From the NCBI GenBank assembly GCA_964451605.1, contig CAYVJA010000001.1:41164-105163 (forward strand): a stretch of DNA of 64,000 bases, written 5' to 3'. The notes beneath the pieces were generated by a model. That model saw nothing but the letters and a program-made list of their open reading frames with translations. It was not told where the DNA came from and searched no databases. This document shows positions 25,581-33,351 of the stretch, piece by piece; within the stretch, counting starts at the first letter, position 1, and each line of letters starts with the position of its first letter. This DNA is from JAQVSH01 sp964451605. GTDB taxonomy: Bacteria; Bacteroidota; Bacteroidia; Bacteroidales; UBA4181. Made by a program: the position numbers and the translations under genes.

Positions 25581-27302
25581 ATGAAAACATTTCAAGAATT
25601 GGGGGTTTCCCCCGAAATCCTGAAGGCTGTAGTGGCTCTCGGTTATGAGCATCCTATGCCCGTTCAGGAACAGGTAATACCCCTGTTGTTACAGCAAAAC
25701 AACGATGTTATTGCTCTGGCTCAGACAGGTACAGGAAAAACGGCAGCTTTCGGGCTGCCATTGATTCAAAAAGCCGATATCTCGGTTAAGACACCGCAAG
25801 CGGTGGTTCTGTGCCCCACACGCGAACTATGCGTGCAAATCTCGGGCGATCTTACCGATTATGCCGAGTACAGCCCGGATATCCGGATTCTGCCGGTTTA
25901 CGGGGGAGCCAGCATTGATCACCAAATTCAGATGTTGCGCAGGGGAGTGCAGATTGTAGTGGCCACCCCGGGCCGATTGATTGATCTGATTCAGCGGCGT
26001 GCGGTTGTACTCGACAAGGTGAAGAGCGTTGTACTCGACGAAGCCGACGAAATGCTCAACATGGGCTTCTCCGAGAGCATCGATGAAATTCTGGCCTCTA
26101 TTCCCGCCGGGCGTCAAACGCTTCTCTTCTCGGCCACAATGCCTGCACAAATTGCCTCGATTACCAAAAAATATATGCAGAGCCCTGTGGAGATTACCAT
26201 AGGAAACAAAAACTCCGGGGCCGAGAATGTAAAGCACCTCTACTATATGGTGCATGCCCGCGACAAATACAAAGCACTGAAGCGAATTGCCGACTTCAAT
26301 CCCGATATTTACGGCATTGTCTTCTGTCGTACGCGTAAAGAGACCCAGGAGATTGCCGATCAATTGATTCAGGACGGATACAATGCCGACTCACTGCACG
26401 GTGACCTTTCGCAGGCTCAACGCGATATGGTAATGCAAAAATTCCGGATCCGGCATATTCAGTTGTTGGTGGCTACCGATGTTGCCGCCAGGGGACTGGA
26501 TGTTGACGACCTGACCCATGTAATTCATTACCAGTTGCCCGACGATATTGAAGCCTATACCCACCGCAGCGGACGCACCGGTAGAGCGGGGAAAACCGGT
26601 ATCTCAGTGGCTATAGTAAATCTGAAGGAGAGACATCTGATCCGGTCGATAGAAAAAATCATCGGCAAAAGTTTCTCTGCCGAGAAGATTCCTTCCGGAG
26701 AGAAGATTTGCGAACGACAACTCTTTCACAAACTGGATCAAATGGAGAAAATCTCCCTCGATACCACTCCCATCGAACCGTTCATGCCCTCTATCTATAG
26801 AAAACTGGAGTGGCTCGACAAAGAGGAGATTATCAAGCGGTTTATTGCTCTTGAATTTACCACCCTGCTCAACTACTACAAAGATGCTACCGATCTAAAT
26901 CCTGAGGAAGAGCTCTACGAGGGGAGAAATAAGGGACGTAAGCGCGAACTTGCTCCGGAATATTCCGACCGTTCAGGTGGGCCCGAAGAGGGATTTGAGC
27001 GCCTGTTCATCAACATTGGTAAGGAAGATGGCCTCTATCCCAACCATCTGATAGGATTATTGAACGATTTTATTCCGGGAAGAAGAATCCGGTTGGGTAA
27101 AATAGCATTGATGAAGACCTTCTCCTTTTTCGAGGTAGAAAAGGGCGACAAAAAGGCCGTCATAAACGCGCTCAAAAATTGCACGTACCATAACCGGCGG
27201 GTTGTAGTTGATGTTGCCAGCCCGAAGCCGGAAGGAGAGGAGGATATGGCTTTCTCTTTTGGTGGTAAGAAAAAGAACAGAAAGGGAAAAACAGGAAGAT
27301 AG
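25581..27302 (+). CDS. DEAD-box RNA helicase with DbpA-type RNA-binding domain
   Basis: A 573-residue ATP-dependent RNA helicase. Q motif and Walker A (AQTGTGKT, residues 47-54), PTREL, TPGRLID, DEAD (VVLDEADEMLNMGF), SAT, and RecA domain 2 motifs (ATDVAARGLDVDDL, HRSGRTGRAGKTG) are all intact. The last third holds a DbpA-like RNA-recognition domain (FERLFINIGKEDGLYPNHLIGLLND...VVVDVASPK) and a basic tail (KKKNRKGKTGR), as in DeaD/DbpA helicases that act in ribosome assembly and cold adaptation. The ATG at 25581 is preferred to upstream TTG/ATG codons since it begins the conserved F-x-ELG start. Confidence 0.95.
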   Translation: MKTFQELGVSPEILKAVVALGYEHPMPVQEQVIPLLLQQNNDVIALAQTGTGKTAAFGLPLIQKADISVKTPQAVVLCPTRELCVQISGDLTDYAEYSPDIRILPVYGGASIDHQIQMLRRGVQIVVATPGRLIDLIQRRAVVLDKVKSVVLDEADEMLNMGFSESIDEILASIPAGRQTLLFSATMPAQIASITKKYMQSPVEITIGNKNSGAENVKHLYYMVHARDKYKALKRIADFNPDIYGIVFCRTRKETQEIADQLIQDGYNADSLHGDLSQAQRDMVMQKFRIRHIQLLVATDVAARGLDVDDLTHVIHYQLPDDIEAYTHRSGRTGRAGKTGISVAIVNLKERHLIRSIEKIIGKSFSAEKIPSGEKICERQLFHKLDQMEKISLDTTPIEPFMPSIYRKLEWLDKEEIIKRFIALEFTTLLNYYKDATDLNPEEELYEGRNKGRKRELAPEYSDRSGGPEEGFERLFINIGKEDGLYPNHLIGLLNDFIPGRRIRLGKIALMKTFSFFEVEKGDKKAVINALKNCTYHNRRVVVDVASPKPEGEEDMAFSFGGKKKNRKGKTGR

Positions 27303-27326
27303 TTCTTATTACAATTGTTACCCATT

Positions 27327-27369
27327 ATCGGCAGGGGAGGGGCAGAATCCTCCTCTGCCGATTTTTTTT
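27327..27369 (+). terminator. Rho-independent terminator after the DEAD-box gene
   Basis: A 14-bp stem with one G-T pair (27327-27340 with 27349-27362) closes over an 8-base loop and is followed by eight T. It ends the helicase transcript. Confidence 0.9.
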
Positions 27370-27735
27370 GTGCCAAAAAGTAGGGAACTAAGTGACATAT
27401 ATCATCAATATTCTGCCCGTATTATCAGCAATCGACAGAGATTTCCCGATTGGTTAATTTTTCGTTTAATAGACTATTTATCAGCAGAATAATCGATTTA
27501 TCTATTCAAACGATTGAAACAATATTTCACAAATGTATACAAAACGGTGTAACTGATTGTATTTTCCGTACGCTTACAATGTATTAACTTAATAACCAGA
27601 TATATAGATCAAGTTACCATGGAAATCACTTTATATATATTCTCTTTTGGCTAACGGCTATAATTGTGAATCTTGACATCATCTGGCCTGTTTTCGAGAA
27701 TTTTCATGGAATTGCCGTATGTAAACACATTCGTT
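27370..27735. other. AT-rich non-coding stretch upstream of the XRE regulator
   Basis: No credible gene, RNA or mobile element is seen in these roughly 370 bases; base composition is much more AT-rich than the flanking genes. It contains one of three copies of the octamer TTGTGAAT (27664-27671), the others being at 27741-27748 and 27764-27771 near the regulator's promoter. Confidence 0.6.
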
Positions 27736-27799
27736 TACTTTTGTGAATTATTTACAGGTAGATTTGTGAATTCTATTAATTACATTTGTACGTTCAAAT
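27736..27799 (+). promoter_or_regulatory. Promoter and operator-like region of the XRE regulator
   Basis: Two -7 type elements occur, TACTTTTG (27736-27743) and TACATTTG (27781-27788), the latter 19 bases before the ATG. Between them are two direct copies of TTTGTGAATT (27740-27749 and 27763-27772, 23 bp apart, about two helical turns). A dyad ATTTG-N6-CAAAT lies at 27784-27799 over the likely transcription start. This arrangement fits autoregulation by the encoded HTH protein, which is inference. Confidence 0.5.
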
Positions 27800-27807
27800 T
27801 TCGGGGT

Positions 27808-28233
27808 ATGAAAGAGCGGATTCAGGAGATTTTGCGCAAAGAGCAGCTTACTGCGGCACAATTCGCCGATAAGATCGGTGTGCAGCGGTCGAGTGTTTCG
27901 CACGTATTATCCGGAAGAAACAATCCCAGTATAGATTTTCTGCAAAAGATTCTGCTTCATTTCGAAAAGATCAGTGCAGATTGGCTTCTCACAGGTCGTG
28001 GGGAATTTCGAAAATCGAAAAGCGAATGGGTTGCCCAACAACCCGAAGAGTTGCTATTCGGAGAGGATTCTCCCCCTGCACAAGCGGCATCACAGCCTCC
28101 TGTTCCCGCAGAAAATCCTGATTCTTCGCTCTCCCAACTCCCGGTGCAATCGCAAATCAAGGGAGAAAAGCAGATTGAACGGGTTCTGCTGTTCTATTCC
28201 GACAACACATTTTCAGAGTATCGTCCCCGCTAA
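27808..28233 (+). CDS. XRE-family helix-turn-helix regulator
   Basis: A 141-residue protein with an N-terminal Cro/C1-type HTH (about residues 1-60; QLTAAQFADKIGVQRSSVSHVLSGRNNPSIDFLQKIL) and WLLTGRGEF at its end. The second half is a Pro/Gln/Ser-rich linker and a short C-terminal segment (IERVLLFYSDNTFSEYRP). The frame is open further upstream to 27673, but the ATG at 27808 begins the HTH and a -7 promoter element lies in between. Target genes are unknown; its own promoter and the next gene, pyrD, are candidates. Confidence 0.88.
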   Translation: MKERIQEILRKEQLTAAQFADKIGVQRSSVSHVLSGRNNPSIDFLQKILLHFEKISADWLLTGRGEFRKSKSEWVAQQPEELLFGEDSPPAQAASQPPVPAENPDSSLSQLPVQSQIKGEKQIERVLLFYSDNTFSEYRPR

Positions 28234-28236
28234 CTC

Positions 28237-28274
28237 GATTGCATCTTGCAATCCGTAGAAAAGTTCTACTTTTG
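28237..28274 (+). promoter_or_regulatory. pyrD promoter overlapped by a palindrome
   Basis: A -7 TACTTTTG at 28267-28274 with a CTTG -33-like box at 28245-28248 (18 bp). The -33 box lies inside a perfect dyad GATTGCA-TCT-TGCAATC (28237-28253). The dyad begins three bases after the regulator stop and has no T-run, so it looks more like a protein-binding site than a terminator. Confidence 0.55.
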
Positions 28275-28314
28275 CACAAAATCCGGGCTGCTCACCGCCC
28301 CAATTAAAATCGCT

Positions 28315-29349
28315 ATGTATAAGCAGGTTATAAGGCCCTTCATGTTTATGTTTCCGCCCGAGCGGATTCATCATCTGATTGTTGCCAAAATCAGGATTAT
28401 TTGCCGGATTCCCGGTTTCTCCGGGCTGATTCGCACCCTTTTCGATGACAATAAGGGGGGATTAGAACGTGAAATCTGTGGTCTGAAATTCCGTCATCCA
28501 GTGGGCCTTGCAGCCGGATTCGACAAGGACGCCACCTTCTTTTCGGACTTCGCAAATCTGGGTTTCTCTTTTATCGAAATTGGAACCGTTACCCCCAAAC
28601 CCCAGCCGGGGAATCACAAACCGCGGAGTTTCCGGCTTCCGGCCGATCAGGCTTTGATTAACCGCATGGGGTTCAACAATATGGGAGCCGATGCCGCGGC
28701 CGCTCGCCTGGCAAAGAGGCCCAAAAGCAGGCTGATTATCGGAGGAAATATTGGGAAAAACAGTGCAACGCCTAATGCCGATGCACCTGCCGACTACCTC
28801 TACTGCTTCCGGGCTCTATACAATGTGGTAGACTATTTTACCATCAATGTGAGTTGCCCCAATGTGGGAAATCTGTGCCAACTGCAATCCGAAGAGAGCT
28901 TGTCTGCTATTCTGGAACCTCTATGCAAAGAGCGCTCCGAAAGGGAAATTTATCGGCCCATTTTTCTGAAGATTTCGCCCGATAACTCTTATGCTCAGGT
29001 TGATGCCGCACTCGAAGTAATTCGGCAAAAGGGAATTGACGGCATTGTGGCAGTAAATACTACTACCTCCAGAGAGGGGCTCTCTACTTCATCGGAAAAG
29101 GTATCGAATATAGGAAATGGCGGATTAAGCGGAAAACCGCTTACCGAAAGAGCGCTGGCCATGGTAAAACACATTGCCCTGCAAACAGAGGGAAAACTCC
29201 CGATTATTGCCGTCGGCGGCATCATGACGCCCAACGACGCGCTAGAACGGATTAAGGCCGGAGCCTGGCTCATCCAGATTTATACCGGTTTTATCTATGA
29301 AGGCCCCACCTTTGTCAAACGAATTCTGAACGCCCTGAGGAGGGGTTAG
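28315..29349 (+). CDS. pyrD: Dihydroorotate dehydrogenase (class 2, quinone type)
   Basis: Fourth step of pyrimidine synthesis: dihydroorotate to orotate with FMN, passing electrons to membrane quinone. The 344-residue protein has the class 2 N-terminal helix (PFMFMFPPERIHHLIVA), VGLAAGFDKDA, GTVTPKPQPGNHKPRSFRL, RMGFNNMGADA, the NVSCPN block and IAVGGIMTPNDALERIKAGAWLIQIYTGFIYEGP. Start chosen at ATG 28315; the ORF extends upstream to 28246 but that part crosses the promoter. Its 3' end overlaps the convergent lipoprotein gene by 35 bases. Confidence 0.96.
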   Translation: MYKQVIRPFMFMFPPERIHHLIVAKIRIICRIPGFSGLIRTLFDDNKGGLEREICGLKFRHPVGLAAGFDKDATFFSDFANLGFSFIEIGTVTPKPQPGNHKPRSFRLPADQALINRMGFNNMGADAAAARLAKRPKSRLIIGGNIGKNSATPNADAPADYLYCFRALYNVVDYFTINVSCPNVGNLCQLQSEESLSAILEPLCKERSEREIYRPIFLKISPDNSYAQVDAALEVIRQKGIDGIVAVNTTTSREGLSTSSEKVSNIGNGGLSGKPLTERALAMVKHIALQTEGKLPIIAVGGIMTPNDALERIKAGAWLIQIYTGFIYEGPTFVKRILNALRRG

Positions 29350-30070
29350 TCGTCTCTTTTTCGGACGAATTGTTTTTACCATCCGGAATATTCCTTCTAA
29401 CCCACTCCGGTTTTCTGAAAAACAGCATCCAGAAGAGCAGCATAGCGAATGGAATAGCCCACTGAATGGTAAAGGGATGGCCGGCGTAGTGCGAAAGGAA
29501 TAAGGGCAGATGAAAGAGCGAGAATGAGGTAACCCCGTCGACATAACAGGTACTGATAACCGGGTTGACAGTAAGGAGTAAAAGAATCCAAAACCACCTC
29601 CAACGGATGGGCCTTAGCCAGATACACAACAGCGTACAAAGGTTCAAAAGCGATATTCCGTAAAGGTTGATACTGAACATTCGTTTAACCCATTTTTGTG
29701 ACAAACGAGGCTCGCTTTTCCCGTTAGCCACGGCATTCAGACGGACCAGTAAATCAGCTCCTTCGGCGGTTCCCCTGGCCATTCGGAAATAGCCGGGCCG
29801 GTATCCCTCCTTTTCAATAACCAGCTCAACATCGCCGGTGACGGCAGCACCTATGGCCGACTTCTTGAGCCGGAAACGGCCTGCGGCATCGGTATAGGCC
29901 GTATCGACATTCTTATAATTCACCATAGCACCCGAAATCGCCCTGCCGGTTTCGGAATCGGTTACCACGCCTCCGGCTTCGTACGTCGATTCGCACGAGA
30001 GTAGCAGAAAACATGGGAAAAATAGCAAGCCTAAACGAACCAGAAAAGAGATTGATTGCATACAACCCAA
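29315..30070 (-). CDS. Lipoprotein with a carboxypeptidase-regulatory-like domain and three membrane helices
   Basis: A 251-residue protein of unknown function. A signal peptide ends in a lipobox (LLLSC, Cys26). Residues 31-115 form a CarboxypepD-regulatory-like/beta-sandwich domain (AGGVVTDSETGRAISGAMVNYKN...TDAAGRFRLKK). Three hydrophobic segments follow at about 134-152, 158-177 and 200-218, then a polar tail. A lipid-anchored Cys plus three membrane helices in one short protein is unusual, suggesting an inner-membrane lipoprotein. ATGs at 30070 and 30061 are both possible. The 3' end overlaps pyrD. Confidence 0.75.
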   Translation of the reverse strand: MGCMQSISFLVRLGLLFFPCFLLLSCESTYEAGGVVTDSETGRAISGAMVNYKNVDTAYTDAAGRFRLKKSAIGAAVTGDVELVIEKEGYRPGYFRMARGTAEGADLLVRLNAVANGKSEPRLSQKWVKRMFSINLYGISLLNLCTLLCIWLRPIRWRWFWILLLLTVNPVISTCYVDGVTSFSLFHLPLFLSHYAGHPFTIQWAIPFAMLLFWMLFFRKPEWVRRNIPDGKNNSSEKETTNPSSGRSEFV

Positions 30071-30112
30071 ATTAGACCATTCCGGAACAGAATATCCACT
30101 CCTGTCTTCCTA

Positions 30113-30120
30113 CAAATGTA
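30113..30120 (-). promoter_or_regulatory. Putative promoter (-7) of the lipoprotein gene
   Basis: Minus-strand TACATTTG, matching TAnnTTTG, about 43 bases ahead of the ATG at 30070. The -33 region is only weakly matched. Confidence 0.5.
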
Positions 30121-30148
30121 AGAGATTAACCGATAAGAAAAGTGAACA

Positions 30149-30188
30149 AAAAAAATGCAACTGCCCTGAAGGAACAATTGCATTTTTA
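30149..30188 (-). terminator. Terminator of tmRNA
   Basis: Downstream of ssrA on the minus strand, AAAAATGCAATTG pairs with CAGTTGCATTTTT across an 11-base loop, followed by an extended T-run (30147-30155). Confidence 0.85.
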
Positions 30189-30189
30189 G

Positions 30190-30580
30190 TGGAGATGACG
30201 GGAGTCGAACCCGTGTCCAAACAAGAAACAAATCTGCTTTCTACATGCTTATTCGGTTGTTGGTTTTCGAATAAAGACCGGAAGCCGACACCCCATCTTT
30301 ACCTTAGCTCCTTAAGTCTCGTTACCACTCCGGAACCCCATGGTAACCATCCCGAACTCACGAGCGCCTCTGAATCGAAAACTGCCGGGAGGAGTTTCTG
30401 AGAGACGTCTTGTCCCAACACCTGGTGAAGGGATAAAGCTAATCTACTAAACTTCGATTAAGCAGCAAGAGCGTAGTTTTCTTCGCCTTTTGTTGTTTGT
30501 AACCCGGATTTACGAGACTTGTCACCTGGCTCGGCATGCTTACACACCCATTTACCTTGCTGTCAAAACCAGACATCCCC
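30190..30580 (-). ncRNA. ssrA: tmRNA
   Basis: Transfer-messenger RNA that rescues stalled ribosomes. The 5' end GGGGATG (30580) pairs with CATCTCC near the 3' end (30191-30197) to form the acceptor stem, and the T-arm GGGTTCGACTCCC is intact. The 3' CCA is not encoded (genome reads A-CTA), so it must be added. The tag reading frame at 30458-30487 encodes GEENYALAA followed by TAA, with resume codon GGC. Length is about 391 nt, normal for a one-piece tmRNA. A -7 promoter element lies at 30599-30606. Confidence 0.96.
30458..30487 (-). CDS. tmRNA tag peptide reading frame
   Basis: Nine codons and a TAA inside ssrA giving GEENYALAA. The YALAA end is the usual degradation signal read by ClpXP-type proteases. 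Confidence 0.9.
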   Translation of the reverse strand, partial: GEENYALAA

Positions 30581-30598
30581 GGTGAGTGTATTGCACGG

Positions 30599-30606
30599 CA
30601 AAGGTA
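30599..30606 (-). promoter_or_regulatory. Promoter (-7) of ssrA
   Basis: Minus-strand TACCTTTG lies 19 bases upstream of the mature 5' end of tmRNA. The -33 region is a poor match. Confidence 0.6.
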
Positions 30607-30634
30607 CAAAGAAAAAGTGCATTCTGTCACAGAG

Positions 30635-30666
30635 TTTCTATTTTATAGAAAGAAGCATTATCTTTG
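30635..30666 (+). promoter_or_regulatory. Promoter of the thiamine operon
   Basis: TTTC (30635-30638), 20 bp, TATCTTTG (30659-30666). It faces the ssrA promoter across fewer than 40 bp and gives a transcript that starts just before the TPP riboswitch. Confidence 0.7.
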
Positions 30667-30677
30667 CTCTGCAAAAC

Positions 30678-30752
30678 TGTTGGGGGTGCCTGTTAACAGG
30701 CTGAGAACATACCCCGGAACCTGATATGTATAATAACAGCGGAGGGAAACGG
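30678..30752 (+). promoter_or_regulatory. TPP riboswitch (THI element)
   Basis: The TPP aptamer core is present in order: GGGGGTGCC, then GCTGAGA, ATACCCC, GGAACCTGAT, the ATAATA segment and GGAGGGAAA. It binds thiamine diphosphate and would turn down the thiM-thiE-thiL-thiD-tenA genes when the cofactor is plentiful. Downstream, GGTATCTT (30758-30765) can pair with AAGATACC (30821-30828), which lies two bases before the thiM ATG, so regulation is probably at translation initiation; no T-run terminator is seen. Confidence 0.93.
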
Positions 30753-30829
30753 TGCCTGGTATCTTATGTCGCAGGTTGACAAATTGTCCAGACCGTTCCG
30801 CACATGCCGAACAGTCTAAAAAGATACCC

Positions 30830-31642
30830 ATGGATTACAGCCATCAGGCGCTCTGGAAGGAGCTGCAAATCATCAGAGAAAAGCATCCTTTAATCCACAA
30901 CATCACCAACTATGTTGTGATGAACAACACCGCCAATGCCTTACTGGCAATCGGTGCATCACCCGTTATGGCTCACGCCCTGGAGGAGATGGAGGAGATG
31001 ACTTCTATTGCTTCGGCATTGGTTCTCAATATTGGCACATTGAGCCCCTCGTGGGTTGAGGCCATGGCAGCTGCCGGAAAAGTGGCCGCCCGGCGAAGCA
31101 TCCCCATCATTCTCGATCCGGTTGGGGCAGGTGCAACAAGCTATCGAACCGGTGTAGCCCTCTCCCCCTTAAAAGAGGTGAAACCCTCCATCATTCGGGG
31201 AAACGGCTCAGAGATTGCCTCGCTTCTGAATGCATCGGCCAAAACCAATGGGGTCGACAGCACACTTTCGTCGGCTTCTGTTATTGATGTGGCGCGCGAA
31301 TTGGCCTGCGAATATGGGGTGGTTGTTTCGGTCAGTGGCTCTTCGGACTTTATTACCGACGGGAAACAGGTAATAGAAGTAAAGAACGGCCATCCGTTAA
31401 TGGCTAAAGTTACCGGACTGGGATGCACGGCCTCTTCATTAACCGGGGCCTTTGCCGCCATACAACCCGACTATTTTTCTGCAGCGGTGCATGCCATGAT
31501 TACCATGGGAATTGCCGGAGAAAAGGCAGCAGCCCGGGCAAAGGGACCCGGTTCGCTCCAGCTGGAATTTTTGGATGCCCTTTACCAATTGGATGCCGAT
31601 ACAGTGGCTTCACACAGTAAAGTGAGTGATTATGCGTCATAG
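30830..31642 (+). CDS. thiM: Hydroxyethylthiazole kinase
   Basis: Phosphorylates the thiazole moiety (HET) in thiamine salvage. The 270-residue protein has PLIHNITNYVVMNNTANALLAIGASPVMAH, ILDPVGAGATSYR, IRGNGSEIASL and the catalytic-Cys region VTGLGCTASSLTGAF. The frame runs back to 30752 through riboswitch sequence, so the ATG at 30830 is chosen. First gene of the thi operon. Confidence 0.96.
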   Translation: MDYSHQALWKELQIIREKHPLIHNITNYVVMNNTANALLAIGASPVMAHALEEMEEMTSIASALVLNIGTLSPSWVEAMAAAGKVAARRSIPIILDPVGAGATSYRTGVALSPLKEVKPSIIRGNGSEIASLLNASAKTNGVDSTLSSASVIDVARELACEYGVVVSVSGSSDFITDGKQVIEVKNGHPLMAKVTGLGCTASSLTGAFAAIQPDYFSAAVHAMITMGIAGEKAAARAKGPGSLQLEFLDALYQLDADTVASHSKVSDYAS

Positions 31643-32297
31643 TACTACAAAGCCCGATTTACGTCTCTATTTGGTCACAGATAGATCATTATCTCTGGAA
31701 CGATCGCTCGATTGGGTTGTCTCGGAGGCGATTAAGGGAGGTGTTACCTTTGTCCAACTGCGCGAGAAGGAGGCCTCTACCCACGACTTCCTGCAACAGG
31801 CTCTCTTACTCAAATCGCTGCTTCATCCTTTGGGAATCCCCTTAATCATCAACGACCGGCTCGATATAGCTATGGCTATTGATGCTGATGGCGTACATTT
31901 GGGTCAATCGGATATGCCCTGGATGGAAGCCCGTAAGATGTTGGGACCGGCCAAATGGATTGGAATATCCGTTGAGTCGTATGCGGATGCATTGAAAGCC
32001 AACGATATGGATATCAATTATATTGCCTATTCACCGGTTTTCGATACCCCTACAAAGACCGACACAAACCAGGCTTTAGGCCTGGAGGGAGTCCGAAAAA
32101 TTTCGGCCATTACCCGCCATCCCTCGGTGGCTATTGGTGGTATTCACGCAGATAACGCAGCCCGGGTGATTGAGGCCGGAGCCGGAGGGATAGCGGTTGT
32201 ATCGGCAATTATGTCGGCACCCGATCCCTGTGCGGCTGCTAAAGCGCTTCGCATGAACGTAGATTGTGCTTTACTAAACCGTAAAACGGATAAATAA
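31632..32297 (+). CDS. thiE: Thiamine phosphate synthase
   Basis: Joins HMP-diphosphate and thiazole phosphate to thiamine phosphate. The 221-residue TIM-barrel protein shows LYLVTDRSL, TFVQLREKEAST, LIINDRLDIAMAIDADGVHLGQSDMP and VAIGGIHADNAARVIEAGAGGIAVVSAI. Start ATG 31632 overlaps the thiM stop by 11 bases; a GTG at 31626 in frame is an alternative. Confidence 0.96.
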   Translation: MRHSTTKPDLRLYLVTDRSLSLERSLDWVVSEAIKGGVTFVQLREKEASTHDFLQQALLLKSLLHPLGIPLIINDRLDIAMAIDADGVHLGQSDMPWMEARKMLGPAKWIGISVESYADALKANDMDINYIAYSPVFDTPTKTDTNQALGLEGVRKISAITRHPSVAIGGIHADNAARVIEAGAGGIAVVSAIMSAPDPCAAAKALRMNVDCALLNRKTDK

Positions 32298-32298
32298 A

Positions 32299-33321
32299 AT
32301 GAAGATCAAGGAATTAGGAGAATTTGGCTTCATTTCCGGATTGGCCGGACAGTTCGCATCGTTGGTGCCTGAAGGATACACGGGTATTGGTGATGACTGT
32401 GCCATTATTCCGGCCGGAAATCAATTCGACTGGGTAGTAACCACCGATTTGCTGGTAGAAAATGTGCATTTTCTGCTGAACCGTATCTCTCCCCGCGAGT
32501 TAGGGCATAAATCTCTGGCCGTGAATCTTAGCGATATTGCCGCAATGGGGGCCAAACCGATCGGTTCGTTTCTTTCGGTCGGGTTTCCCGCTTCTACTGA
32601 GTTATCTGTAGCAGAAGGAATTATGGAAGGTTATAAAAACCTTTCGACCCAAACTGCAACCCCGCTTTTGGGGGGTGACACCACCTCTTCGCCCGATGGC
32701 ATAGTGATCAATGTGATGGTAATCGGGCAATGCGAAAAGGGTGCCGCCAAACTCCGCTCAGCTGCCCTCCCGGACGACATCGTCTGTGTTACAGGATTCC
32801 TGGGCGACTCGGCAGGCGGACTGCGCGTATTGCTCGACCAACTCACCCCATCGGACAACCACAACGCGCTGGTATCCTGCCACCATAATCCCCGGCCTCA
32901 TCTCAAAGAGGGGCGATTTTTAGGGGCTCTAAAGGGTATACACGCCATGATGGATATTTCGGACGGTATAGCTTCCGATCTGCTGCATATTCTGAAGGCA
33001 TCGCTGGTTACTGCCGAAATAGAACTCTCTTCGCTCCCCATCTCGGAGAGACTTCGCAATGCAGCTTTGCTGAACGGTTGGAACCACAACACGCTGGCCA
33101 CCTCGGGAGGTGAGGATTATGTGTTGCTCTGTACCGTCGATCCTGCTGATTACCCGGCCATTTCTGAGGCGTTTCGAAAAGAGTTTTCCACCGATTTGTA
33201 TGCTATTGGCAGGATAGGCGCTTCGGGCCATCCCGACATTAGCCAACCGCTATTAACCTGGAAAGAGAAAGGTATACCCGTTACCACCATTCCGGGAGGA
33301 TTTACCCATTTTACCCGATAA
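32299..33321 (+). CDS. thiL: Thiamine-monophosphate kinase
   Basis: Makes the active cofactor TPP from thiamine phosphate and ATP. The 340-residue protein has the PurM-like N-terminal GIGDDCAIIP, TDLLVENVHFLL, SLAVNLSDIAAMGAKPI and MMDISDGIASDLLHI blocks. It begins one base after the thiE stop. Confidence 0.96.
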   Translation: MKIKELGEFGFISGLAGQFASLVPEGYTGIGDDCAIIPAGNQFDWVVTTDLLVENVHFLLNRISPRELGHKSLAVNLSDIAAMGAKPIGSFLSVGFPASTELSVAEGIMEGYKNLSTQTATPLLGGDTTSSPDGIVINVMVIGQCEKGAAKLRSAALPDDIVCVTGFLGDSAGGLRVLLDQLTPSDNHNALVSCHHNPRPHLKEGRFLGALKGIHAMMDISDGIASDLLHILKASLVTAEIELSSLPISERLRNAALLNGWNHNTLATSGGEDYVLLCTVDPADYPAISEAFRKEFSTDLYAIGRIGASGHPDISQPLLTWKEKGIPVTTIPGGFTHFTR

Positions 33322-33351
33322 TCTTTCGCACATCCATAAAAACCCATTGAG

